A stretch of DNA of 64,000 bases from an uncultured Muribaculaceae bacterium (GCA_910587075.1 CAJUKE010000004.1:1-64000); one strand, 5' to 3'. Numbered from the stretch's first letter, positions 9,901 through 17,884 are shown. A program made the numbers and translations. The notes: generated from the letters alone by a model not told the origin.

Positions 9901-9974
9901 CCAGCGGCCTGTAGCGCCAGGGGGATGAATAATATGAGGATGGCGCGGCGCAAACCGCGCAAACTGCCGACCAT
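6903..9974 (-). CDS. SusC/RagA family TonB-dependent receptor
   Basis: A 1023-residue outer-membrane transporter. It starts with a signal peptide, then a carboxypeptidase-D regulatory-like domain (about residues 33-110, with LSGTVTDNNGETLPGAVV). The TonB-box-like segment SEVVVTAEP follows, then the plug (about 125-245; GLIVTNTGELGSKPTIRIRG and EPLYVLDGK) and the beta-barrel, which ends in MTVNLSVTF with terminal Phe. It is paired with the SusD just downstream. The companions are an M16 peptidase and a ChaN-like protein rather than glycosidases, so a peptide, protein or metal-containing ligand is more likely than a glycan. That is inference from context. A promoter with a CTTG -33 box and a TATATTCG -7 box lies about 50 nt upstream. 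Confidence 0.95.
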   Translation of the reverse strand: MVGSLRGLRRAILILFIPLALQAAGAPPVPETTLSGTVTDNNGETLPGAVVKVKGTPFGTTTDAEGRYLLRGRFPRGAKIEFSYVGMKAVSFGYDGQKVQDAAMQGDDNLLSEVVVTAEPNINDIDIRARSGVVQKVDMKRLTEKPMIDMSMALQGSVPGLIVTNTGELGSKPTIRIRGNQSLRAGDAANEPLYVLDGKVISSDAFMTLNPQDIKEIKILKDAAACALYGIKAANGVIEITSQRGSHFGSLDITYSVNLGVTFKGRRGVKVMDSAEKLELERLMKNEATPGYRYSEEYIRQTNAGSPRLPDLIARGAAVLDSLRAINTDWFDELMRNAFYQSHNLSLRGGNERTSYFVSGNISTQGGQVKGNNTLRSTLRLGIDQTIGSIGYFTMSMDGGYTETKTPNGSSFTPASLIYNLNPYETPGGGKLWSYPNRTYADLLAQYSANSSDKRAGVSASLNLKPLEGLEISGVAGLDYLLTDGTQFTPASSYSEQQSGFGPEELGILSKYKNTLMNFSYNVRALYNRVFDEKHDVTFSVNHDYYLTSTDNLGITGYGVGDHPSGALINQSLTGARKPSVSPYKEKVAQLGVGAVAGYTYDHTYDLFATYKLDASSVLPASKRWNSAWAVGLGWTPTSYGFLDSNPVLSRLNIKGSYGRTASLAGVSAAQTIGTFAYTEDAYSTQRLLQLLALYNGDLEPEHTTSIDAGAQLGLFRFLNIDFQWYRRETADALLDVPIAASNGFNMMKRNIGTLRNDGIEVSASVNFDNLAPDFRIRVGASVAYNKNTVVDLYYTDKLYTSESSLIPDFQVGRAYDILYGLRWGGINSVTGLPVFLGKDDREIEPGKTQLTRDDFVSLGHTTPPYSGTVNLSLGWREFELDADFYWVKGGIRQYSYTYVRDRDNCNQNAIAGLTTDMWFQRGDTGKQYHSPFYSSAAIETLSYANTHNTGSSDYLRLSMLSFRYRFPRKILDKTRGIVKYASVALQASNLFTITPYNEADPETGQLGASIQPVMTVNLSVTF

Positions 9975-10023
9975 AAGCTGATGACTGGTTATGTTACTGG
10001 TTGGATTGAATCGATTGATGTCG

Positions 10024-10054
10024 CGAATATAGGCAAAAGATTGTTAAAACCAAG
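10024..10054 (-). promoter_or_regulatory. Promoter of the SusC-SusD-M16-ChaN run
   Basis: On the minus strand CTTG (10054-10051), a 19-nt spacer, then TATATTCG (10031-10024) followed by CG. The -7 box is about 50 nt upstream of the SusC start codon, so the leader would be around 40 nt. Confidence 0.6.
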
Positions 10055-10184
10055 ACATAACGCCGTTAAAACGCAGTTTTGGCTGTCATTTTGCCTTTAT
10101 TCGGGCGATTTTCGCATCCGGCAGGTTCCTGCGCGGCGAGGTGGAGCCGCGGTCCGCGAGTCGGTTGGCGCTTCAATCCGGGCG

Positions 10185-10215
10185 CGAAGTTACCCTATCG
10201 CCGACATTTTCGAAA
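10185..10215 (-). promoter_or_regulatory. Second candidate minus-strand promoter upstream of SusC
   Basis: TTTC (10215-10212), a 19-nt spacer, then TAACTTCG (10192-10185) followed by CG. It lies between the DUF4249 gene and the SusC gene and would give a leader of roughly 200 nt. No open reading frame worth calling is seen between it and the nearer promoter. Confidence 0.4.
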
Positions 10216-10241
10216 TACCCAAAAATAAGTAACTTTCCAGC

Positions 10242-11051
10242 TTAGAAGTCGGGAATCGAGGCGGGGTGGAAGGTAATGGTCGATGAGGAGAGGGGGGCGG
10301 CAAGGAAGTAGCCGAGGGCCATCGGGCCGGCGAACATACGGGGACCTGAGCTGTCGGCCCCGATGGCTTCGAGGTAGTCATGCATGGCGCGGGAGACGGG
10401 GGCCACCGTCACCGTTAGCTCGTCGCCATCGACGAGCACCGTGTCATCATCCTCCTCCGAAATATCCTGGCGCGAGGTCATGAATACTTCGGTTACCTCG
10501 CCGTTGACAACGGCGCTTTCCGATACGGCGCGCCACATATACGCCTCGCCGTCGCGGTAGACGCGCACCCAGTAGCATTGCCCCAGGGCCGCTTCGAAGC
10601 GCACTTGAAGTACCGCAACCCGGTCGTAGGGCATCTTGATCCAGGCCAGCGATAGCTCGGGAGTGCCTGCCGCGGGAGGCATCACGCACTCGGCGGTGTT
10701 TGGCTCGGTGCTTCCCGGCAGCAGTACCTCAAGGCGGTAGCTGTGGCCCGCGACCCCCTCGGTATCGGCCCTGTACGGGGCGTCGGGATTATCCGTCGGG
10801 GGTAGTAGGGTGACGGTGTTTCCGTCGGTAAGGTCGGTGAGAGTCACCAGGGCGCCCGTTACTTGCGCGAGGTCGGTAGGCTCGTCCATCGGGGTGGTCA
10901 TAGTGAGGCTCACGGAGGCTTCCTCACCCGTGAGCGCCCCCTCGATCACGAGTATGGGGTCGATGTCGCGGTATGTGAAATCTATTTCCTTCTCGCACGC
11001 GCCGAGCATCAGTCCGGCCAGCGGGAGCAGCAGTTGGCGTAAATGTCTCAT
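10242..11051 (-). CDS. DUF4249 family lipoprotein
   Basis: A 269-residue lipoprotein with a lipobox ending at Cys19 (LMLGAC), followed by EKEIDF. The beta-rich body with the opening FTYRDIDPILVIEGALT and strands of the type VTGALVTLTDLTDG matches DUF4249, a family of Bacteroidetes outer-membrane-associated lipoproteins. These are commonly encoded next to a TonB-dependent receptor, as here, where the receptor gene ends 5 nt upstream. The pair is likely translationally coupled. Its function is unknown; a ligand-capture partner for the receptor is the simplest reading. The C-terminus ends without any sorting-type tail. Confidence 0.8.
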   Translation of the reverse strand: MRHLRQLLLPLAGLMLGACEKEIDFTYRDIDPILVIEGALTGEEASVSLTMTTPMDEPTDLAQVTGALVTLTDLTDGNTVTLLPPTDNPDAPYRADTEGVAGHSYRLEVLLPGSTEPNTAECVMPPAAGTPELSLAWIKMPYDRVAVLQVRFEAALGQCYWVRVYRDGEAYMWRAVSESAVVNGEVTEVFMTSRQDISEEDDDTVLVDGDELTVTVAPVSRAMHDYLEAIGADSSGPRMFAGPMALGYFLAAPLSSSTITFHPASIPDF

Positions 11052-11056
11052 AGCCT

Positions 11057-13168
11057 TCAGAATTTCAAAGTGTAGGATACCGAAGGTACCAGGCAGAAGA
11101 GGGCCCGCTGCATGGCCCGGGTGCCGGAAGGCTTGTCGGGGTCGTCGGTGAAGTAAACAATGTAGGGGTTATAGCGGCAATAGGCGTTGAATATGCCGAA
11201 GGCCCATTGGGTAGTGAAGCGCTTCCCCTGTCGGGTCCAGGTGGCCGAGAGGTCGAGGCGGTGGGTAGGGGGCACGCGGTAGCCGTTGCGGCGCGAATAG
11301 TAGTAGACTGTGGTGCCGTCGAGCTGGTATTTCACATCGGGAGCGGTGATCGGGTTGCCTGACGAGAATATCCAGGAGGCCGAGGCGCTCCAGCGCTCGT
11401 TGAATTTGTAGATCGCGGCCACCGATATGTCGTGGCGGCGGTCGTTGGAGGCGTCGTACCAGCGCCCCCCGTTAATGCCGGGTACGCGGGTTTCGGCACG
11501 GGAGAGCGTGTAGGCGACCCAGCCGGTGAGAGGGCCGGAGTTCTTGCGGGCCATCAGCTCCAGGCCGTAGCCGCGGCCGCGCCCGCGGAGAATGATGCTT
11601 TCGAGGTTTATGCGGGAGTACATCGTTTGGCCGTCGGCGTAGTCGTAAACGTTGTCGGAATGTTTGTAGTAAAGCTCCGCCGACCAGTCGAAGGCGGCAT
11701 CTGCCGTCATACCGGCGTAGCCGATTCCGGCTTGCGCGGAGCGCTCGGGTCGCACGTTGGCCGAGGTGATCGCGTAGCGGTCGAAGGGGAAGCTGGTGGT
11801 CGACGAGCGCACCGCGTGGAGGTTCTGGCTGGCGCTTCCGCCGCCGATTTTCACGTTGTGGAGCGGGGTGATGTTGAATTTCACGCTCAGCCTCGGCTCG
11901 ACGTCGATATATGTGCGCGACGAGAAGTCGGGAGCCTCCTCGCCGACGGCGGTGAACTCGTGGAAGCGGCTCCCTGAGAGGGCGGTGAACACCGACAGGC
12001 GCACCCCCGCCGAAACGCCCCAGCGCTCGCCCAACGTGCCGTCGTAGCTCGCCCAAAGGGAGTTCTGCCACCCGGAACGGATCTCCTTGAGGTCGGTGCC
12101 GCGCTGGCGCATCTCGGCCGATTTCACGCGCAGAAGCTGCGAGCGCAGTCCGAATTCGAGTTCGTGTCCGTCGGCGGCGTTCCATCGGGCGTTTTCGGTG
12201 ATGGAGAAGTCGCGGATGTATTCGGTGAGTTCCTGGTCGATGTTCATCATGGTCATCGACATACGGGGCGCGTAGTCGGTGACCGCGCCGGAGGTGGTGA
12301 ACGTCAGGCGGTCGGAAGCGCGGGCGGTCCATACCGCCGACCCTCCGAGATTGCCCCAGTACATCCCCATCAGGCGGTCGAGGGCCATATTGTCGCGGCT
12401 CATAAAGAAGGAGATGTCGAGCAGGTCGCCACGGCGTGGCACGCAGCGCACCTTTGCCGTGATGTCGTAGAAGTTCATCACCGTTCCGCGGTATTGCGGC
12501 ACCATTTGGAGGAACGCGTCGACATACGAGCGGCGGGCGGCCACGGCCACCGAAAGCCTGTCCTTGACCACGGGGCCGTCGGCCTCGGCCTTGGCGGCGA
12601 GGATCCCTATGGTGCCCGACGCGTGCCATCGCTCCATATCCCCCGGGGCGAGCGCCGTTTCAAGCACCGCCGCGGTAGCGCCTCCGAACCTTGCCGGGAA
12701 GGGCCCTTTGTAGAGGGTGGCGCGGCCCAGGGCGTTGTCGTTGAAGGTCGAGAAGATTCCCATGACGTGCGACGGATTGTAGAGTGTGATGCCGTCGAGG
12801 GTTATGAGGTTTTGCGACGCGGTGCCGCCGCGCACCTCGAAGCCTCCGCCCCCGTCACCCTCGGAGCGCACTCCGGGCATAAGGGCTATGGACTTTATAA
12901 TGTCGTTTTCGCCGAAGAGCTGGGGCACCTGGGCGAGCTTCGAGAGCTCGAGTTCCTCGACACCGAGCCGGAGCGTCTCCAGTCGGCGCCGGGCCGACTG
13001 GCCGGTGACCACCACCTCGTCGAGCTTCCCGGAGAGGAGCTCCGCGGCTTCGGCGGCGGCCACGGAGTCGGTAGCCGCCGAAGCCGCGGCAGGGAACGCA
13101 CCCGCGGCGGCGCATAGCGCGGCGAGCGCCCATCCGTGCGTGCCCTGTGTTAACTTTTGGAATCTCAT
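11057..13168 (-). CDS. TonB-dependent receptor paired with a DUF4249 lipoprotein
   Basis: An outer-membrane receptor of about 703 residues. The open frame reaches a GTG at 13189, but I chose the ATG at 13168 because it starts directly with a basic stretch and a signal-type hydrophobic segment (residues about 10-35). It lacks the carboxypeptidase-D regulatory domain of SusC proteins and goes from a TonB-box-like DEVVVTGQSARR straight into the plug (ALMPGVRSEGDGGGGFEVRG, LITLDGITLYNP). The barrel ends in VPSVSYTLKF with terminal Phe. It forms a two-gene unit with the DUF4249 lipoprotein. Substrate unknown; siderophore, metal or small peptide are the usual options for this architecture. Confidence 0.9.
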   Translation of the reverse strand: MRFQKLTQGTHGWALAALCAAAGAFPAAASAATDSVAAAEAAELLSGKLDEVVVTGQSARRRLETLRLGVEELELSKLAQVPQLFGENDIIKSIALMPGVRSEGDGGGGFEVRGGTASQNLITLDGITLYNPSHVMGIFSTFNDNALGRATLYKGPFPARFGGATAAVLETALAPGDMERWHASGTIGILAAKAEADGPVVKDRLSVAVAARRSYVDAFLQMVPQYRGTVMNFYDITAKVRCVPRRGDLLDISFFMSRDNMALDRLMGMYWGNLGGSAVWTARASDRLTFTTSGAVTDYAPRMSMTMMNIDQELTEYIRDFSITENARWNAADGHELEFGLRSQLLRVKSAEMRQRGTDLKEIRSGWQNSLWASYDGTLGERWGVSAGVRLSVFTALSGSRFHEFTAVGEEAPDFSSRTYIDVEPRLSVKFNITPLHNVKIGGGSASQNLHAVRSSTTSFPFDRYAITSANVRPERSAQAGIGYAGMTADAAFDWSAELYYKHSDNVYDYADGQTMYSRINLESIILRGRGRGYGLELMARKNSGPLTGWVAYTLSRAETRVPGINGGRWYDASNDRRHDISVAAIYKFNERWSASASWIFSSGNPITAPDVKYQLDGTTVYYYSRRNGYRVPPTHRLDLSATWTRQGKRFTTQWAFGIFNAYCRYNPYIVYFTDDPDKPSGTRAMQRALFCLVPSVSYTLKF

Positions 13169-13193
13169 TGCCCTATGGAAATCAATCACGGCG

Positions 13194-13201
13194 CGAAATT
13201 A
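13194..13201 (-). promoter_or_regulatory. Candidate -7 box for the TonB-dependent receptor
   Basis: TAATTTCG followed by CG on the minus strand, 26 nt upstream of the chosen ATG. No good TTTG box lies 19-20 nt upstream; the flank is T-rich. The alternative upstream GTG start at 13189 would lie almost on the transcription start, which supports the ATG at 13168. Confidence 0.4.
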
Positions 13202-13242
13202 CGAAAATCCCCGCTATTTTCGTTCCTGATCGTGCGGCAAGG

Positions 13243-13274
13243 TTTGATGGTTTGGAATTTTGTTGTTAGATTCG
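13243..13274 (+). promoter_or_regulatory. Promoter of the B3/B4 domain gene
   Basis: TTTG (13243-13246), a 20-nt spacer, then TAGATTCG (13267-13274) followed by CG on the plus strand. The start codon follows at 13312. This is one of the better matches in the window and is divergent from the receptor promoter. Confidence 0.6.
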
Positions 13275-13311
13275 CGGCGCCCGGCCAAATTAAGCCCGGA
13301 ATAACGAAGAT

Positions 13312-13989
13312 ATGAAAGAAGTCAAGATAGAGTTTTCCCCGGAAATCGCGATCGCCGCGCCGGGTTTGCGCGTGGTGCGAATTGCCGCCGAAGTGGTTAA
13401 CGGCCCGACGGATGCCGCTTTGCGGGACGAGCTGGAGGCGCTGGCCGGGCGCGTGGAAGCGTCATATGAGATTGCCGACATCAACCACCGGCCAGGTATC
13501 GCTGCCACCCGCGCCGCCTACAAGGCCCTGGACAAGGAGCCGAACCGCTACCGTCCCGCCCAGGAGCAGCTTATGCGCCGCATTGTGAGCGGCAAAGGGC
13601 TGTATTTTATTGACAACCTTGTGGATGTGTGCAACTATGTGTCGATCGCCAGCGGCTACGCCATCGGGGCGTTCGACTCCGACAAAATCGAGGGTGACCT
13701 GCTGACTCTCGGTGTGGGGCGCCCGGGGGAGCCTTACGAGGGGATCGGCCGCGGGGCGCTCAATATAGAGTGCATGCCGGTGTACCGCGACGCGGTAGGC
13801 GGGGTGGGCACCCCGACCAGCGACAACGAACGCACGAAAATCACCCCGTCGACCACCAGCCTGACCGCCTGCGTGAATATCTACGGCGAGGAGATGCCCG
13901 CCGATGAGGTGGCCGAGCTTTACGCCTCCCTTCTGCGCCGCTACTGCGGTGCGGACTCGGTGGTGGCGGAGGTGTTCAGCCCTCGCTGA
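13312..13989 (+). CDS. Stand-alone B3/B4 (PheRS beta-like) tRNA-binding domain protein
   Basis: A 225-residue cytoplasmic protein made almost entirely of the B3/B4 domain found in the beta subunit of phenylalanyl-tRNA synthetase, where it carries the editing site. Conserved parts include RYRPAQEQLMRRIVSG and FIDNLVDVCNYVSIASGYAIGAFD, followed by the GRPGEPYEGIGRG loop. Free-standing versions (COG3382-type) are widespread; some are thought to edit mischarged tRNA, but the role is not settled. It is monocistronic, with its own promoter upstream and a shared convergent terminator downstream. Confidence 0.85.
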   Translation: MKEVKIEFSPEIAIAAPGLRVVRIAAEVVNGPTDAALRDELEALAGRVEASYEIADINHRPGIAATRAAYKALDKEPNRYRPAQEQLMRRIVSGKGLYFIDNLVDVCNYVSIASGYAIGAFDSDKIEGDLLTLGVGRPGEPYEGIGRGALNIECMPVYRDAVGGVGTPTSDNERTKITPSTTSLTACVNIYGEEMPADEVAELYASLLRRYCGADSVVAEVFSPR

Positions 13990-14035
13990 ACTGCCGCATA
14001 GTAGCCTCGTTTGCAAGTAGCTACTGAGAATAACG

Positions 14036-14072
14036 AAGCCCCCGCGCCTGTTTTGACAGGGCGCGGGGGCTT
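14036..14072. terminator. Bidirectional terminator between convergent genes
   Basis: A long GC-rich inverted repeat (AAGCCCCCGCGCC... with ...GGGCGCGGGGGCTT) around a TTTTG-containing loop, with one bulged base. It lies between the B3/B4 gene (plus) and manC (minus), both ending nearby. Confidence 0.75.
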
Positions 14073-14091
14073 GGATGTATGCAGGGGGGGA

Positions 14092-15426
14092 TTACCAGTC
14101 GAACGAGAAGCGCTCGATATCCTCCTCGACGAGGTTCGAGCCCTGCTGCACTTCGATGAAGGTGAGCGCGGTGGTGGCGCGCATGGTGTGCATCTGTCCG
14201 CGGGGTATAGTGATCACGTCGCCGCGGCCCACGGGCTTGCGCTCGCCGTCGAGCACGATTTCGCCGGTGCCGTCGATGATGGTCCACACCTCGTCGCGGC
14301 AGCTGTGGCGCTGGTAGCTAAGGGCGCATCCGGCGTTGATGGTCAGCTGCTTGGTGAGGGCGCAGAAGCCGTCGGGGAACTCGATCATATCGATCACGCG
14401 GTATTTGCCCCAGCGGCGTTTCTCGTACATGGGGCGCGCTCCGAGGTCGCCCACGAGGTTCTTGATGTTCTCGCTGAGCTTGCGCTCCGACACCAGGATG
14501 CCGTCGGGCGACGCCGCCACCACGAAATCCTTGGCGCCGATGCACACCACCGGGATTTCCAGCTCGTTGATGACGTAGGTCGAGGAGCATGAGTCAGTGA
14601 TCACGTTGCCGTGGGTGAGGTCGCGGAGCTCGTCGGTGAGGGTGTTCCAGGTGCCGAGGTCGCGCCAATCGCCCGAGTAGGGTATCACGGCCACGGAGTC
14701 GGCCTTCTCGACCACCTCGTAGTCAAAGCTGATTTTGGGGAGTTTGCCGTAGGAGGACCGGAGAGTCTCGAAGTCGGCGCCGGGGAAATAGCGGTCGGCG
14801 ATGGCGGTGAGGTAACCCAGGCGGAAGGCGAACACGCCGCCGTTCCAGAGGGCGCCCTCGGCGATGAGCTCCTCGGCCTTGGCAACGTCGGGCTTCTCGG
14901 TGAAGCGTGCCACCGGGGCGGGCTGGCCGTCAACCGGGGCCGCGGAGGGCACTATGTAGCCGTATTTGGCCGAGGGGTAGGTGGGGCGCACGCCCATCAG
15001 CACCAGGTCGGCCACGCGGTTGGCAACGGCCTCGGCCATTTTGCCGATTGTCGCGAAGTAGGTGTTCTCGGTGTACGAGTCGCAGGGCATCACGATTACC
15101 GGCTCGTCGGGCGAGGTGCCTTGCGAGCGCAGGTATGAGCAGGCCAGGGCGATCGCCGGGAAGGTGTCGCGGCGCTCGGGCTCGGTGACCACGGAGGTCT
15201 CCTTGCCGAGCTGAAGCCCGATGGCGTCAATCTGGTTGGCGCCCGTGGCCACCACGATGTCGTCGGTGAGGCCGGCCTCGCGGATCTGGCGCGCCACGCG
15301 TTGTATCATCGACTCCTTGCTTCCGTCGGGCGTTGTCAGCACGCGGAGAAACTGCTTGGAGCGGGCGTTGTTCGACAGGGGCCAGAGCCTCTGGCCGGAA
15401 CCGCCGGATAAGAGTATGATTTTCAT
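14092..15426 (-). CDS. manC: Mannose-1-phosphate guanylyltransferase (with cupin/isomerase-type C-terminus)
   Basis: A 444-residue cytoplasmic enzyme that makes GDP-mannose from mannose 1-phosphate and GTP. The nucleotidyltransferase signature LLSGGSGQRLWPLSNNARSK is at residues 4-23, with KPDVAKAEELIAEGALWNGGVF further on. The C-terminal 110 residues form a cupin of the mannose-6-phosphate isomerase type (KRRWGKYRVID, SYQRHSCRDEVWTIIDG, IPRGQMHTM), so the protein may be bifunctional. It lies 15 nt downstream of fcl and is the third gene of the gmd-fcl-manC operon, which supplies GDP-L-fucose. Confidence 0.93.
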   Translation of the reverse strand: MKIILLSGGSGQRLWPLSNNARSKQFLRVLTTPDGSKESMIQRVARQIREAGLTDDIVVATGANQIDAIGLQLGKETSVVTEPERRDTFPAIALACSYLRSQGTSPDEPVIVMPCDSYTENTYFATIGKMAEAVANRVADLVLMGVRPTYPSAKYGYIVPSAAPVDGQPAPVARFTEKPDVAKAEELIAEGALWNGGVFAFRLGYLTAIADRYFPGADFETLRSSYGKLPKISFDYEVVEKADSVAVIPYSGDWRDLGTWNTLTDELRDLTHGNVITDSCSSTYVINELEIPVVCIGAKDFVVAASPDGILVSERKLSENIKNLVGDLGARPMYEKRRWGKYRVIDMIEFPDGFCALTKQLTINAGCALSYQRHSCRDEVWTIIDGTGEIVLDGERKPVGRGDVITIPRGQMHTMRATTALTFIEVQQGSNLVEEDIERFSFDW

Positions 15427-15441
15427 AAATAATGAGAGGGT

Positions 15442-16386
15442 TCAGCGCTCGGCGCGCATGGGGTTGTTGAGGAAGTCGTCGTAGCTAAGGCGTATGCCGT
15501 CGGCCAGTTCGGTGGAGTAGGTCCAGCCCAGGGCCTTGGCCTTGCTCACGTCGAGCAGCTTGCGGGGTGTGCCGTTGGGTCGCGAAGCGTCCCAGAGGAT
15601 TTCACCCTCGTAGCCAACTGTGGCGGCAACCAGCTCGGCGAGCTCCTTGATGGTGAGCTCCTTGCCGGTGCCGGCGTTGACGGTCTCGTTGCCCGAGTAG
15701 TTGTTCATCAGGAACACGCAGAGGTTGGCGAGGTCGTCGACGTAGAGGAATTCGCGCAGGGGCGATCCGTCGCCCCAGCAGGTGACCGACGGCTCCCCGG
15801 CCATCTTGGCCTCGTGGAAGCGGCGGATCAGTGCCGGGAGTACATGGGAATGCTCAGGGTGGTAGTTGTCGTTGGGACCGTAGAGGTTGGTGGGCATCAC
15901 GGAGATGTAGTCCGTGCCGTACTGGCTGTTAAGGAACTCGCAGTACTTCAGGCCGGAGATTTTGGCCAGCGCGTAAGCCTCGTTGGTCTTCTCAAGCTCG
16001 GAGGTGAGCAGGCACGACTCGGGCATGGGCTGGGGGGCCAGGCGCGGGTAGATGCACGACGAGCCGAGGAACTCCAGCTTGCGGCACCCGTTTTTCCAAG
16101 CGGCGTGGATCACGTTCATCTCCAGCATCATGTTTTCATACATGAAGTCGGCCAGGGCGGCGGAGTTGGCGGCGATACCCCCCACCTTGGCGGCGGCGAG
16201 GAACACGTACTCCGGGCGCTCGGCGGCGAAGAAGTCGTTGACGGCCCGCTGGTCGGTGAGGTCGAGCTCGGCGTGGGTGCGGGTTATGATGTTCTCATAT
16301 CCCTGGCGGCGTAGTTCGCGCACGATGGCCGAGCCCACCATGCCGCGGTGGCCGGCGACGTAGATTTTAGCTTCTTTACGCATCAT
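15442..16386 (-). CDS. fcl: GDP-L-fucose synthase
   Basis: A 314-residue short-chain dehydrogenase (epimerase/reductase) that converts GDP-4-keto-6-deoxymannose to GDP-L-fucose with NADPH. The Rossmann motif GHRGMVGSAIV is at residues 12-22, the catalytic Tyr and Lys are in NEAYALAKISGLKYC, and GSSCIYP carries the active-site Ser/Cys region. Its start codon overlaps the gmd stop by 4 nt, a sign of translational coupling. Length is normal for the family. Confidence 0.95.
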   Translation of the reverse strand: MMRKEAKIYVAGHRGMVGSAIVRELRRQGYENIITRTHAELDLTDQRAVNDFFAAERPEYVFLAAAKVGGIAANSAALADFMYENMMLEMNVIHAAWKNGCRKLEFLGSSCIYPRLAPQPMPESCLLTSELEKTNEAYALAKISGLKYCEFLNSQYGTDYISVMPTNLYGPNDNYHPEHSHVLPALIRRFHEAKMAGEPSVTCWGDGSPLREFLYVDDLANLCVFLMNNYSGNETVNAGTGKELTIKELAELVAATVGYEGEILWDASRPNGTPRKLLDVSKAKALGWTYSTELADGIRLSYDDFLNNPMRAER

Positions 16387-17474
16387 TTCACGATACCTTT
16401 TTCGAGATATTCGGCCAGGTTGGTGCGAACGTGCTCTCCGGCGCGCTCAACGGCCACCTTCGCCATATCGGCGTCGACCATGAGGTTCACGAGCTGCTCG
16501 AACGAAGTTTTCTTCGAGGGGTCCCAGCCGAGTTTGGCCTTAGCCTTGGAGGGGTCGCCCCAAAGGTTCACCACGTCGGTGGGGCGGTAGAAGTCGGGCG
16601 AAACCTCGACGAGCACCTTTCCGGTGGCCTTGTCGACGCCCTTCTCGTTCTCGTTCTCACCCTCCCAGCGCAGCTCGATGCCGGCGCGGCGGAAAGCGAG
16701 CTCGCAGAACTCGCGCACGGAGTGCTGCTCGCCGGTGGCGATCACGAAGTCCTCGGGCTTGTCGTTCTGAAGGATGAGCCACATACATTCGACGTAGTCC
16801 TTGGCGTAGCCCCAGTCGCGGAGGCTCGAAAGGTTGCCGAGGTAGAGCTTGTCCTGCTTCCCCTGGGCGATGCGGGCTGCGGCGAGGGTGATTTTGCGGG
16901 TTACGAAGGTTTCGCCGCGGCGCTCCGACTCGTGGTTGAACAGGATGCCCGAGCAGCAGAACATATTGTAAGCCTCGCGGTATTCCTTGATGATCCAGAA
17001 ACCGTAGAGCTTGGCCACGGCGTAGGGGCTGTAGGGGTGGAAGGGGGTGTTCTCGTTCTGGGGAACCTCCTCCACCTTGCCGTAGAGCTCCGAGGTGGAA
17101 GCCTGGTAGATGCGGCAGGTATCGGTGAGGCCGCAGAGGCGCACTGCCTCCAGGATGCGGAGCACGCCGGTGGCGTCGACGTCGGCGGTGAACTCCGGCG
17201 AGTCAAACGACACCTGCACATGGCTCTGCGCCGCGAGGTTGTAGATTTCGTCGGGACGCACTTTCGACACAACCTGCATTATCGACATCGAGTCGCCGAG
17301 GTCGGCGTAGTGAAGGTGGAACTTGGGGTGCCCTTCGAGGTGGGCGATGCGCTCGCGGTAGTCGACCGACGAGCGGCGGATGGTTCCGTGGACGTCGTAG
17401 CCTTTTTCAAGGAGAAGCTCGGCGAGGTAGGAGCCGTCCTGGCCCGTGATGCCGGTAATCAATGCGGTTTTCAT
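16383..17474 (-). CDS. gmd: GDP-mannose 4,6-dehydratase
   Basis: A 363-residue NADP-dependent dehydratase that makes GDP-4-keto-6-deoxymannose from GDP-mannose. The glycine motif GITGQDGSYLAELLLEKGY is at residues 8-26. The catalytic pair sits in YSPYAVAKLYGFW, and the RRGETFVTRKI block that binds the nucleotide sugar is intact. It is the first gene of the operon that goes on to fcl and manC. GDP-fucose made this way would feed capsule, surface polysaccharide or the protein O-glycans of Bacteroidales; no glycosyltransferase is in the window. Confidence 0.96.
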   Translation of the reverse strand: MKTALITGITGQDGSYLAELLLEKGYDVHGTIRRSSVDYRERIAHLEGHPKFHLHYADLGDSMSIMQVVSKVRPDEIYNLAAQSHVQVSFDSPEFTADVDATGVLRILEAVRLCGLTDTCRIYQASTSELYGKVEEVPQNENTPFHPYSPYAVAKLYGFWIIKEYREAYNMFCCSGILFNHESERRGETFVTRKITLAAARIAQGKQDKLYLGNLSSLRDWGYAKDYVECMWLILQNDKPEDFVIATGEQHSVREFCELAFRRAGIELRWEGENENEKGVDKATGKVLVEVSPDFYRPTDVVNLWGDPSKAKAKLGWDPSKKTSFEQLVNLMVDADMAKVAVERAGEHVRTNLAEYLEKGIVK

Positions 17475-17531
17475 ATTATCTTTTACGTTAGAAATTTGGG
17501 ATGGAATTGTGCCTTAGTTTGATGTAGGCCG

Positions 17532-17539
17532 CGAATTTA
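17532..17539 (-). promoter_or_regulatory. Candidate -7 box of the gmd-fcl-manC operon
   Basis: TAAATTCG followed by CG on the minus strand, 58 nt upstream of the gmd start. It is preceded by a T-rich TTTTTTTCG flank like the one at 13194-13201. No TTTG at the ideal distance. Confidence 0.45.
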
Positions 17540-17602
17540 CGAAAAAAATCCCGTACCGCCGCATCTTTCACCCCCGTTAACCAAATCCTAACCTAATTCG
17601 GT

Positions 17603-17884
17603 TCAAATATTCAGATATTCTTTAAGGGCTTCGACATACTCCTCAAACGCCTTACGCCCTCGCGCGGTCACCTGGCAGACGGTTCTGGTTCTTTTCCCGA
17701 CAACAACCTTCTCCAATGACACATATCCGGCGGTCGAAAGCTTGTCAAGCTGTACACTGAGATTGCCCGCGGTTGCCTCGGTTTTTTCTTTTAGATAGAC
17801 AAAATCGGCCTCGTCGACATTCATGAGAATCGACATAACCGCGAGACGCAGTTGCGAATGCAGCAGAGTGTCAAGCTCTTTCAT
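17603..17884 (-). CDS. Small winged-helix DNA-binding regulator
   Basis: A 93-residue protein made of one winged helix-turn-helix of the MarR/ArsR-like HTH_34 type. It starts with LDTLLHSQLRLAVMSILM, has the recognition segment TEATAGNLSVQLDKLSTAGYV and a wing in VGKRTRTVCQVTARGRKAF. Its start overlaps the end of the upstream membrane-protein gene by 4 nt, so the two are translated together. Such small regulators paired with a membrane protein are common in Bacteroidetes and often control their own operon. A dyad in the operon promoter (18571-18587) is a plausible operator. Confidence 0.85.
   Translation of the reverse strand: MKELDTLLHSQLRLAVMSILMNVDEADFVYLKEKTEATAGNLSVQLDKLSTAGYVSLEKVVVGKRTRTVCQVTARGRKAFEEYVEALKEYLNI

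Noticed and set aside
9981..10232. An 83-codon plus-strand frame in the SusC upstream region
   Set aside because: It lies across two minus-strand promoters, has no ribosome-binding site or recognisable domain, and reads like non-coding DNA.
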